From the NCBI GenBank assembly GCA_965651535.1, contig CBFGSX010000075.1, positions 1 to 6,890 of the forward strand: a stretch of 6,890 nt of DNA, given 5' to 3'. Position 1 is the first letter of the stretch; each line of letters starts with the position of its first letter. The notes below the pieces were generated by a model. That model searched no databases. It was given only the letters and a program-made list of their open reading frames with translations, and had not been told where the DNA came from. Origin of the DNA: JAQGJA01 sp965651535 (GTDB lineage: Bacteria > Pseudomonadota > Alphaproteobacteria > Micavibrionales > SZUA-601). The translations under genes and the position numbers were made by a program. Shown piece by piece: positions 1-5,513 of this stretch.

Positions 1-366
1 GTCACGCTTGTTTTCCCTGAAAGGCTCGACGATCTGCGTGCCGTCCGGCTCGCGCGTATTCACCGGGCCTTCCAGATCGCCGTTCTTATAATAGCCTTGC
101 TGTGCAACTTCATGGACGATCTGCCCGTCTTTCGGCACGAAACGATAGACAATGAAAAACCCGTCCCGCTCCACATGGCTGTTGACCGTGTAACAAGCCA
201 GCTTTCTTCCCGGCGCGCGAACGGCGTCGAGTTTGTCGGCAATTTCCAAAAGATTGAGCTGACCGAAAGTCGAAAGTGAATATTCCGCCGCGTGAATCGG
301 GGGATGAGCGAAACTTGCGCCCGAGTCACTGGCGATAGAATGCTCAATGATTGCGTTTTCGGTCAT
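1..366 (-). CDS. Hypothetical protein, 3' part cut off by window edge (possible MORN-like repeat)
   Basis: This reading frame starts with ATG at 366 and stays open for 122 codons to the left edge, so the C-terminus is missing. An AAGAGG ribosome binding site lies 7 nt upstream, which supports the start. The product begins MTENAIIEHSIAS and has no signal peptide or membrane segment in the visible part, so it is probably cytosolic. The last ~35 visible residues (YYKNGDLEGP, then PDGTQIVEPFRENKRD) recall the YYxNGxLxG pattern of MORN-type repeats, as in YwqK-like proteins. This is a resemblance only; I do not recognise the family. It is transcribed divergently from kdsD. The open frame, ribosome binding site and ordinary amino-acid composition make it more credible than the shorter frames overlapping it. 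Function unknown. Confidence 0.7.
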   Translation of the reverse strand, partial: MTENAIIEHSIASDSGASFAHPPIHAAEYSLSTFGQLNLLEIADKLDAVRAPGRKLACYTVNSHVERDGFFIVYRFVPKDGQIVHEVAQQGYYKNGDLEGPVNTREPDGTQIVEPFRENKRD

Positions 367-373
367 AAATAAG

Positions 374-379
374 CCTCTT
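374..379 (-). promoter_or_regulatory. Ribosome binding site of the left-edge minus-strand gene
   Basis: Read on the minus strand this is AAGAGG, 7 nt before the ATG at 366. It fixes the start of a gene that otherwise has no visible end. Confidence 0.6.
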
Positions 380-397
380 ATTTCAAAAAGATTACAG

Positions 398-430
398 ATT
401 GAACAATTATATTATAATAATAATTTCAAT
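398..430. repeat. Imperfect AT-rich palindrome in divergent spacer
   Basis: The left arm ATTGAACAATTAT (398-410) pairs with the right arm ATAATTTCAAT (420-430) if two bases are bulged out, leaving a 9-nt AT-only centre. It lies about 30 bp upstream of the start of the left-edge gene and overlaps candidate -10 boxes (minus-strand TATAAT at 411-416 and 406-411). A minus-strand TTGCAC at 432-437 could be a -35 box, but the spacings of 15 or 20 nt are not ideal. The position fits an operator or promoter element; because the DNA is so AT-rich, chance symmetry is possible. Confidence 0.35.
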
Positions 431-479
431 AGTGCAACATTATTTTTGCCGATGGCTGGCTTTAGGGGCGTTATCCTGC

Positions 480-485
480 TACAAT
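480..485 (+). promoter_or_regulatory. Candidate -10 box for the kdsD-lptCAB operon
   Basis: TACAAT differs from the sigma-70 -10 consensus at one base and lies 65 nt before the kdsD start. No convincing -35 box sits 16-18 nt upstream (TGGCTT at 457-462 is poor), so this is a weak call. It is the best promoter-like element I see in the spacer facing kdsD. Confidence 0.25.
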
Positions 486-550
486 AGAAGCTGGCCTGTT
501 AACCCTTTTCGGCTGGACTTATTAACATAACTTAATTATGGTGTGGCCGT

Positions 551-1546
551 ATGTGCGCTCAGAAGACTTCTTTGGCTCCATCCCCTGCTGCCGCCGGACC
601 CGATCTGGCTTCGGCGCGCGAGACGCTGCGCCTTGAATCCGACGCCTTGCTACAACAGGCCGAGGCCTTGGATACCGATTTTCTTGCTGTGCTGGATGTG
701 CTTGAAAAATTGCCGGGCCGTTTGATTGTCTCCGGTATGGGCAAGGCCGGTCATGTCGCCAAAAAAGTCACTGCCACCTTCGCCTCGACCGGCACCCCGG
801 CCAATTTTGTCCACCCCGCCGAGGCCAGTCACGGCGATCTGGGGATGATCACCGAGCGTGATGCGGTGCTGTTGATGTCGAAAAGCGGCGAGAGTGCCGA
901 GCTGCGCGACCTGATTAATTACTGCAAGCGCTTCGGCATTCCGCTGATCGCGATGACGATGAACCCCGATTCCACGCTGGGCCGTCAGGCCGATTATTTG
1001 TTACGGCTGGTTGAGATTGCCGAGGCCTGTCCAAACCAACAGGCGCCGACCACCTCCACGATCCTGATGATGGGACTGGGCGACGCGTTGTCGGTGGCGT
1101 TGATGAAGCGTCGCGGTTTTTCTGCGACCGACTTTCGCCAATATCATCCGGGCGGCAAGCTGGGCGGGAAATTATTGTCCGTCGAAAGCGTGATGCACAA
1201 GGGCGATGCCCTGCCAATCGTTTCCTATGCGGCGATGGTATCCGAAGCCCAGGCCGTGATGTCCGAGCATAATTTCGGTTGCGCCATTGTTGTCGACGAC
1301 AAGGGCGAGCTGGCCGGATTCCTTTCCGATGGCGATATCCGCCGCCATCTTTCGCCCATTCTGTCGACTTTGCCGGTTGCAAAAATCATGGGCCGCAACC
1401 CTTATACCATTCCGCATGATGCGCTGTGCGCCGCCGCCATCGCCGTCATGAACCAGCACGATATCACGCAGCTGATCGTTGTGGACGGCAAGAAACCTGT
1501 CGGGTTGGCGCGTCTGCATGACATTCTGCGCGCCGGGGTGATGTGA
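551..1546 (+). CDS. kdsD: Arabinose-5-phosphate isomerase (KdsD/KpsF family)
   Basis: This enzyme interconverts D-ribulose 5-phosphate and D-arabinose 5-phosphate in the cytosol, the first committed step towards Kdo, the inner-core sugar of LPS. The 331-residue product matches the family length (E. coli KdsD 328). It has an N-terminal SIS sugar-isomerase domain (about 40-200) followed by two CBS domains (about 210-270 and 275-330). Visible SIS motifs are GMGKAGHVAKK (62-72), HPAEASHGDLGM (88-99) and SKSGES (110-115). K65, E117, E158 and H199 fall at a constant +6 offset from the residues I recall as catalytic in E. coli KdsD (K59, E111, E152, H193). ATG 551 is the first usable in-frame start, but its ribosome binding site is poor (GGTGTGG, 4 nt away). 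It is the first gene of an operon with lptC; the stop codon overlaps the lptC start. KpsF and GutQ are paralogues with the same activity; the Lpt neighbours favour kdsD. Confidence 0.95.
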   Translation: MCAQKTSLAPSPAAAGPDLASARETLRLESDALLQQAEALDTDFLAVLDVLEKLPGRLIVSGMGKAGHVAKKVTATFASTGTPANFVHPAEASHGDLGMITERDAVLLMSKSGESAELRDLINYCKRFGIPLIAMTMNPDSTLGRQADYLLRLVEIAEACPNQQAPTTSTILMMGLGDALSVALMKRRGFSATDFRQYHPGGKLGGKLLSVESVMHKGDALPIVSYAAMVSEAQAVMSEHNFGCAIVVDDKGELAGFLSDGDIRRHLSPILSTLPVAKIMGRNPYTIPHDALCAAAIAVMNQHDITQLIVVDGKKPVGLARLHDILRAGVM

Positions 1547-2181
1547 TGCTGGAACGGCACACGCTTCGCGTGAAATTTCTGCGCGGCATTCTTCCCGTGT
1601 TCGCTGTTTTGGGCCTGATTGGCGTGATTGCCTGGCCGATTCTTGTCGATATTCGTGAAAATGTCCGCGCGGCGCAAGGCGCGTTGGCGTTGACAGCCGA
1701 GGAAGTCTCGCTGGCGATGCCGTCGGCCGGACAGCCTGCGCAGCTTCAGGTCACGAAGCCCGAATTTACCGGCCTGACTACAAGCGGCCAACCGTATACC
1801 GTCACGGCGGATCGCGTGCTGCAAGGTTTGAAAATGGATGTGCCGATGACGCTCGATCGCCCGCAAGCGGTGGTAACGCTTGATGCAAAAAAATCGCTGA
1901 GCGCGGCACTCGAGGCGCAAAGCGGGGTGTATGATCCCAAGGCCCAGACCCTGCAACTTGAAAACGCGGTGACGTTGACCCATAGCGACGGCTATCGGCT
2001 CGATATGCAGGATCTGTCGGTCGATCTGAAATCCGGCCATGCCATGACGCAAACTCCCGTCCTTGGTCGTGGGCCGCTGGGCGTGCTTGAGGGGCAAAAA
2101 CTCGAGTTGCGCGACCATGGCCGTCATATTATCCTGCACGGCAAGAGCAAGCTCGTGCTGACCCCCAAGAAATCAGGCTGA
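1546..2181 (+). CDS. lptC: LPS export protein LptC, bitopic inner-membrane subunit
   Basis: LptC docks on the LptB2FG transporter and passes LPS to LptA in the periplasm. The product has a short basic N-terminus, one hydrophobic segment at about 14-34 (GILPVFAVLGLIGVIAWPIL), and a periplasmic beta-rich domain with the alternating pattern expected of the LptC/OstA jellyroll (for example GVYDPKAQTLQLENAVTL, then DGYRLDMQDLSVDL). It is 211 residues, slightly longer than E. coli LptC (191). I chose ATG 1546, which overlaps the kdsD stop in TGATG, over an in-frame GTG 3 nt earlier; GGGG at 1535-1538 can serve as the ribosome binding site. The family is weakly conserved in sequence, so the call rests on topology and on its place between kdsD and lptA-lptB. 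Confidence 0.87.
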   Translation: MLERHTLRVKFLRGILPVFAVLGLIGVIAWPILVDIRENVRAAQGALALTAEEVSLAMPSAGQPAQLQVTKPEFTGLTTSGQPYTVTADRVLQGLKMDVPMTLDRPQAVVTLDAKKSLSAALEAQSGVYDPKAQTLQLENAVTLTHSDGYRLDMQDLSVDLKSGHAMTQTPVLGRGPLGVLEGQKLELRDHGRHIILHGKSKLVLTPKKSG

Positions 2182-2190
2182 TTTTTCCCC

Positions 2191-3048
2191 GTGCGTTTTC
2201 TGTCCGTCCTTTTCGTTCTTTTATCCGTTCCGGCCTTTGCGCAGGTGACGGTATCGTCGGACAAGCCGGTGGCGATCGAGGCGTCCGGCCAGCTGGAATG
2301 GTTGCGCGAGGAAAACACATACCGTGCCACGGGCGATGTTGTGATTTCTCAGGGCGACACCACCCTCAAGGGCGACGCCGCCCAGGCGCAATATGATCCG
2401 GTCAAAGGTCCCAGCGCGCTGACGATCATCACCGTGACGGGCAATGTCGTCATCGCTGACAAAGGCAATATTATCACGGCCGACAGCGCTTCATACGATA
2501 CGCGCAGCGAAACCTTGACCCTGCGCGGGAAGAATGTGACGGTCAAGTCGGACAAGGCGACCGTCACCGCGCAAAACGGCATGGATTATTTCGCCCGCGA
2601 GCGCAAGGCCGAGGCCCGAGGCCGCGCCGAGGCGATGCAGGACAACAAGTCGATCAAGGCCGACACGATCACCGCATGGTTCTCGGAAAAAGGGAATAAT
2701 CTTGAAAAAGCCGAGGCGCGCGGCAATGTCGTTGTCACGCAAAAAACCGCCAAGGGCACCGATATCGCGCAAAGCCAGTTCGCGCAATACGATCTGATCG
2801 GCGAACGCATCATCCTCAAGGGCGACGTCAAGCTGACCCAGGGTCAAAACCATATGCAGGGCGACAGCGCCACGCTCGACATGAAGACGGGCGTTGCGAC
2901 GCTGGCGAATAATCCGCAAAGCGGTGCGCGCGTGCGCGCGATCTTCACGCCGGGCGGTGACAACCCCTTGCCTTCGGTGGAGGCGTCCGTGCCGATGGTG
3001 CCCGCCAAACAAAATCCGCAAATGCTCTATCAGGTAGGCAGCCCATGA
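2191..3048 (+). CDS. lptA: Periplasmic LPS transport protein LptA (OstA family), long form
   Basis: LptA forms the periplasmic bridge that carries LPS from LptC to LptD. The 285-residue product starts with a clear signal peptide (RFLSVLFVLLSVPAFA, predicted cut after A17). The rest is beta-rich OstA sequence built from a repeated unit, G-(N/D)-V-x-(V/I/L) followed about 15-20 residues later by (A/Y)D. Copies begin near G48, G84, G113, G144, G178 and G211, a spacing of 29-36 residues. E. coli LptA is about 185 residues, so this protein carries extra repeats. The GTG start at 2191 is chosen because the signal peptide begins there; no good ribosome binding site is visible (TTTTTCCCC precedes it), so translation may be coupled to lptC, which ends 9 nt upstream. 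It overlaps lptB by 4 nt (ATGA). The C-terminus (about 245-285) is proline-rich and probably unstructured. Confidence 0.9.
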   Translation: MRFLSVLFVLLSVPAFAQVTVSSDKPVAIEASGQLEWLREENTYRATGDVVISQGDTTLKGDAAQAQYDPVKGPSALTIITVTGNVVIADKGNIITADSASYDTRSETLTLRGKNVTVKSDKATVTAQNGMDYFARERKAEARGRAEAMQDNKSIKADTITAWFSEKGNNLEKAEARGNVVVTQKTAKGTDIAQSQFAQYDLIGERIILKGDVKLTQGQNHMQGDSATLDMKTGVATLANNPQSGARVRAIFTPGGDNPLPSVEASVPMVPAKQNPQMLYQVGSP

Positions 3049-3815
3049 GCAATATCCGCCCCCTGCACCGGGTTGAAAGCGACGCGCCGCAAGGCGCGGG
3101 ACTCGAGATCCGCAACCTTGCCAAGCATTACAACAAGCGTCCCGTCGTCCGCGACGTGTCGCTGCGCCTGAAGCGCGGCGAGGCGGTCGGATTGCTGGGG
3201 CCCAACGGCGCGGGGAAAACGACGTGCTTTTACATGATCTCGGGACTGATCCGTCCGAATGCGGGAAAAATTCTGCTCGACGATCAGGACATTACCTTTT
3301 TGCCCATGTATCGGCGCGCGCGGCTGGGGATCGGCTATCTGCCGCAGGAAATGTCCATCTTCCGCGGCCTGACCGTCGAAGAAAACATTCTGGCCGTGCT
3401 GCAAGCCGTCGAGGACGACTCCACGCGCCGCGAACAACAGCTTGAAAACCTGTTGGCGGAATTTTCGATCACGCATTTGCGCTATTCCCCTGCCCAGGCC
3501 TTGTCGGGCGGCGAACGCCGCCGCGTCGAGATTGCGCGCGCGCTGGCGGCGCAACCCGAATTCATCCTGCTCGATGAACCGTTGGCCGGGATCGACCCGA
3601 TCGCGGTCAGCGATATTCGTTCTCTGATTGTACATCTCAAGGAACGCGGGATCGGCGTGCTGATCACCGATCACAATGTCCGCGACACGCTCGAGATCGT
3701 CGACCGCGCCTATATTCTGCACGGCGGACAGGTTCTGATGGAAGGCTCGCCCGCCGACATCATCGGCAACAAGGATGTGCGCCGCGTTTATCTCGGCGAT
3801 AAATTCAAAATCTAG
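3045..3815 (+). CDS. lptB: LPS export ABC transporter ATP-binding protein LptB
   Basis: LptB is the cytosolic ATPase that, as a dimer with LptF and LptG (not in this window), drives LPS extraction from the inner membrane. All ABC motifs are intact: Walker A GPNGAGKT (52-59), Q-loop Q101 in YLPQEMSIFRGLT, signature LSGGE (153-157), Walker B ILLDEP (174-179) with catalytic E178, and H-loop H210 in TDHNVRDTL. The LPQEMSIFR stretch and the C-terminal VYLGDKF are characteristic of LptB rather than of amino-acid transporter ATPases. The length of 256 residues is slightly over E. coli LptB (241), owing to about 15 extra N-terminal residues before the core begins at about residue 20. ATG 3045 overlaps the lptA stop (ATGA), indicating translational coupling. 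It is the last plus-strand gene of the operon; rpoN, which often follows lptB, is absent. Confidence 0.97.
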   Translation: MSNIRPLHRVESDAPQGAGLEIRNLAKHYNKRPVVRDVSLRLKRGEAVGLLGPNGAGKTTCFYMISGLIRPNAGKILLDDQDITFLPMYRRARLGIGYLPQEMSIFRGLTVEENILAVLQAVEDDSTRREQQLENLLAEFSITHLRYSPAQALSGGERRRVEIARALAAQPEFILLDEPLAGIDPIAVSDIRSLIVHLKERGIGVLITDHNVRDTLEIVDRAYILHGGQVLMEGSPADIIGNKDVRRVYLGDKFKI

Positions 3816-3822
3816 TAAAAAC

Positions 3823-4689
3823 CTACGCCACCCGCATAACCGGGTTTTGGCCGGACGGCGTGTCCCACAGCGTCGGCGTCTCGCGCAGCGCATGGATCGC
3901 ATAGGCCACGGCGTGCGGGAACTTGTTCTTTTCAAAAGTGTGGTCGGCTTTGTCGATCACGCGAAGCGTCACATCCTTGGCATTGGTCATGCAAGACGCC
4001 AGTTCTTCGATCGCGCCGACGGAGGCATATTGATCCCGGGTGCCGTGGATAAGCGTCACCGGACGGGTGATCCGGGCGGCATTTTTCGCCAGATCGATCT
4101 GTTTGCTTTGGTCATACAGATCATAGGCGATGCTCTGCCATGTGCCGACAATTTTCTGGGGGACAACGCCCATCTTTTTCCACGCCGCCTTGACGATCTC
4201 GCATCCGGCCAGCTTGAACCCGATCAAACCCTCCCACGGGCCAAGCAGATCGGGCACGGTCGATTTTAAGATCATATGCTGGAACGGCGTCTCGTCGAAG
4301 CTGGCGGCGACATTGATGGCCGTATAGGCGCCGAAGCTGGCCGCGACAACGGCGCGTCGCGTGTGATCCAGTTCGGGATGTTTTTTCTCGAGATGATCCA
4401 GAAAGCACAGCGTATCGTTGATGGCGCGATACGGCGTCAGGTGGCGTGTTTTGACCTTGCGGAGGTCTGCGCAAGCGCCGGTCATGTTGAACGATACTGC
4501 TGCAAGGCCTTCTCGGACAATGAAAGGGGCGCTATTCGCGATATAGGGGCTGTTGAAGCAACCGGAAAATCCGTGCATCTGGAGGCAATAGGGATGCGGG
4601 CGACCATGGGGCGGATCTTGAGGCAGCGTGACGCGATACGACAAGGTGTCGCCGACTTCGTTTTGATACTGATGCTCCGTCTGCAGCAT
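3823..4689 (-). CDS. Alpha/beta hydrolase, serine esterase/peptidase-like
   Basis: This is a 288-residue alpha/beta-hydrolase-fold protein without signal peptide or membrane segment, so probably cytosolic. Numbering from ATG 4689: an oxyanion-loop motif QMHGFSG (37-43), a nucleophile elbow VVAASFGAY with S118, an acid D219 in LIHGTRDQYASV, and a histidine H250 in KADHTF, which together give a complete Ser-Asp-His triad. The elbow is AxSxG rather than the usual GxSxG. Substrate is unknown; esterase, thioesterase and acylaminopeptidase-like activities are all compatible. I chose ATG 4689 because AGGGG (4695-4699, minus strand) sits 5 nt upstream; a GTG 6 nt earlier would overlap that ribosome binding site. 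It converges on lptB with 7 nt between stop codons and follows another minus-strand gene 99 nt upstream. There is no direct evidence that it acts on LPS. Confidence 0.85.
   Translation of the reverse strand: MLQTEHQYQNEVGDTLSYRVTLPQDPPHGRPHPYCLQMHGFSGCFNSPYIANSAPFIVREGLAAVSFNMTGACADLRKVKTRHLTPYRAINDTLCFLDHLEKKHPELDHTRRAVVAASFGAYTAINVAASFDETPFQHMILKSTVPDLLGPWEGLIGFKLAGCEIVKAAWKKMGVVPQKIVGTWQSIAYDLYDQSKQIDLAKNAARITRPVTLIHGTRDQYASVGAIEELASCMTNAKDVTLRVIDKADHTFEKNKFPHAVAYAIHALRETPTLWDTPSGQNPVMRVA
3830..3848 (+). terminator. Weak hairpin with T-run downstream of lptB
   Basis: Fifteen nt past the lptB stop, ACCCG (3830-3834) and CGGGT (3841-3845) can form a 5-bp stem with a 6-nt loop, running into TTTT (3845-3848). 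It lies inside the 3' end of the convergent hydrolase gene, so it may be coding sequence that pairs by chance. The stem is short for an intrinsic terminator. Confidence 0.25.
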
Positions 4690-4694
4690 CCACA

Positions 4695-4699
4695 CCCCT
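4695..4699 (-). promoter_or_regulatory. Ribosome binding site of the alpha/beta hydrolase gene
   Basis: Read on the minus strand this is AGGGG, 5 nt before ATG 4689. It overlaps the upstream GTG at 4693-4695 and so decides the start in favour of the ATG. Confidence 0.55.
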
Positions 4700-4788
4700 A
4701 TGGTTATTCGTTATGGATAGAGTAGCGTGTCTTTATCCCGTTTTCCACAACTTTATGTCGTTTTTTCGCTTTTGCAGCATAGAAAATT

Positions 4789-5451
4789 CTATTTACCCAA
4801 CACATGAAGCCCGGCACAGAAACGCGCATAGGATTCCGTGGCCTGCGTTACATCCTTTTCATGGTCGTCCAGAATTTTGTGCCAGGACGGGTGGCGGGTC
4901 ACGCCTTGTCCGGTTTTCAGATGCCGCAGATAATAACCGCAGGCCTCGCGCAGAAAGCGGGAGGAGGGGATATCGTCACGGCGGGTCGGCGGGGCGGTTT
5001 CTTTCTTCCAGCCACCCGTGACCGGCGCGATGATCTCGTCCCGGTTTTCGGTCATCCAGGCCAGAAGCTCGTTTGAATCGCCCCTGTGCCGGTAATAGGC
5101 TTCAACCAGATGATGCAAAGGATGGGCAAGAAAGAGGGCGCCATAAGCCTCCAAGGGCATGACGCGCGGCCGCGGATCGCGCATGACGGTGGCGGCGGCG
5201 TGGTCGATGCCGCAAAACTCCACCGCGATGACGGCTTTCGTGTTTTTTCGGATATTCTCCGCAAGGGAGGGTTTGTAATAGCGGGAAATATCGTCCCTCA
5301 TGTTTTTGGAAAAATTCTGGGTGTAGTAATTCGGCGGGATGAAATCTTCATAGACGGTGGCCATCATTTTGACCCAGCTGGCGGTCGCCTGGAACCCGTT
5401 AAGCGTCACAGTGCGGTAAAGTTCGATCAGGCGGTTCTCACGAGAAGACAT
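4789..5451 (-). CDS. Hypothetical protein, 220 residues, family not recognised
   Basis: I do not recognise this protein. It begins MSSRENRLIELYRTVTLNGF and ends with a TAG at 4789. It has no signal peptide or membrane segment, is rich in charged and aromatic residues, and looks mostly helical (RENRLIELYRTV near the N-terminus; SSRFLREACGYYLRHLKTG at about 166-184). It has three cysteines and a histidine-rich stretch (FLAHPLHHLVEAYYRHRGD at about 107-125) that could suggest a metal site, but no known motif is complete. The frame is open for the whole length, and composition is protein-like, whereas overlapping frames are shorter. No clear ribosome binding site precedes ATG 5451; Met29 or Met30 are alternative starts, also without one. 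It is divergent from the M48 protease gene (62 nt between starts) and 99 nt upstream of the hydrolase on the same strand, so the two may be co-transcribed. Confidence 0.65.
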   Translation of the reverse strand: MSSRENRLIELYRTVTLNGFQATASWVKMMATVYEDFIPPNYYTQNFSKNMRDDISRYYKPSLAENIRKNTKAVIAVEFCGIDHAAATVMRDPRPRVMPLEAYGALFLAHPLHHLVEAYYRHRGDSNELLAWMTENRDEIIAPVTGGWKKETAPPTRRDDIPSSRFLREACGYYLRHLKTGQGVTRHPSWHKILDDHEKDVTQATESYARFCAGLHVLGK

Positions 5452-5466
5452 GGCAAAGGATCGGGG

Positions 5467-5494
5467 TTTCCGTTATGGCGGGAGCGTTTATAAT
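5467..5494 (+). promoter_or_regulatory. Sigma-70-type promoter of the M48 protease gene
   Basis: A perfect -10 box TATAAT (5489-5494) lies 16 nt after a partial -35 box TTTCCG (5467-5472, 3 of 6 matches). Transcription would start near 5501, giving a very short leader of about 13 nt. The -35 box is the weak part of this call. Confidence 0.5.
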
Positions 5495-5502
5495 GGGAAT
5501 AT

Positions 5503-5507
5503 AGGGG
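5503..5507 (+). promoter_or_regulatory. Ribosome binding site of the M48 protease gene
   Basis: AGGGG is 6 nt before ATG 5514 and 12 nt before the next in-frame ATG at 5520, so it favours the first ATG. Confidence 0.6.
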
Positions 5508-5513
5508 CAGAAT

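Noticed and set aside
60..347. A 95-codon minus-strand frame within the left-edge gene
   Set aside because: It is in another frame of the longer open gene that starts at 366 with a proper ribosome binding site, and its translation is serine/arginine-rich shadow-like sequence.
538..636. A possible 32-codon upstream frame overlapping the kdsD start
   Set aside because: No ribosome binding site and no protein-like features; kept only as a low-interest regulatory possibility, not called as a gene.
1402..2139. A 245-codon minus-strand frame opposite kdsD and lptC
   Set aside because: It is rich in Arg, His and Gln, as expected of an antisense frame, has no recognisable motif, and spans two well-supported genes on the other strand.
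3030..3935. A 301-codon minus-strand frame opposite lptB
   Set aside because: It lies antisense to an intact ABC ATPase with every motif present; its composition is typical of the antisense strand of GC-rich genes.
4780..4791. Small dyad TAGAA-AA-TTCTA at the end of the 220-residue gene
   Set aside because: A 5-bp AT-rich stem with a 2-nt loop cannot form a useful terminator hairpin, and it includes the stop codon; chance is the simplest explanation.
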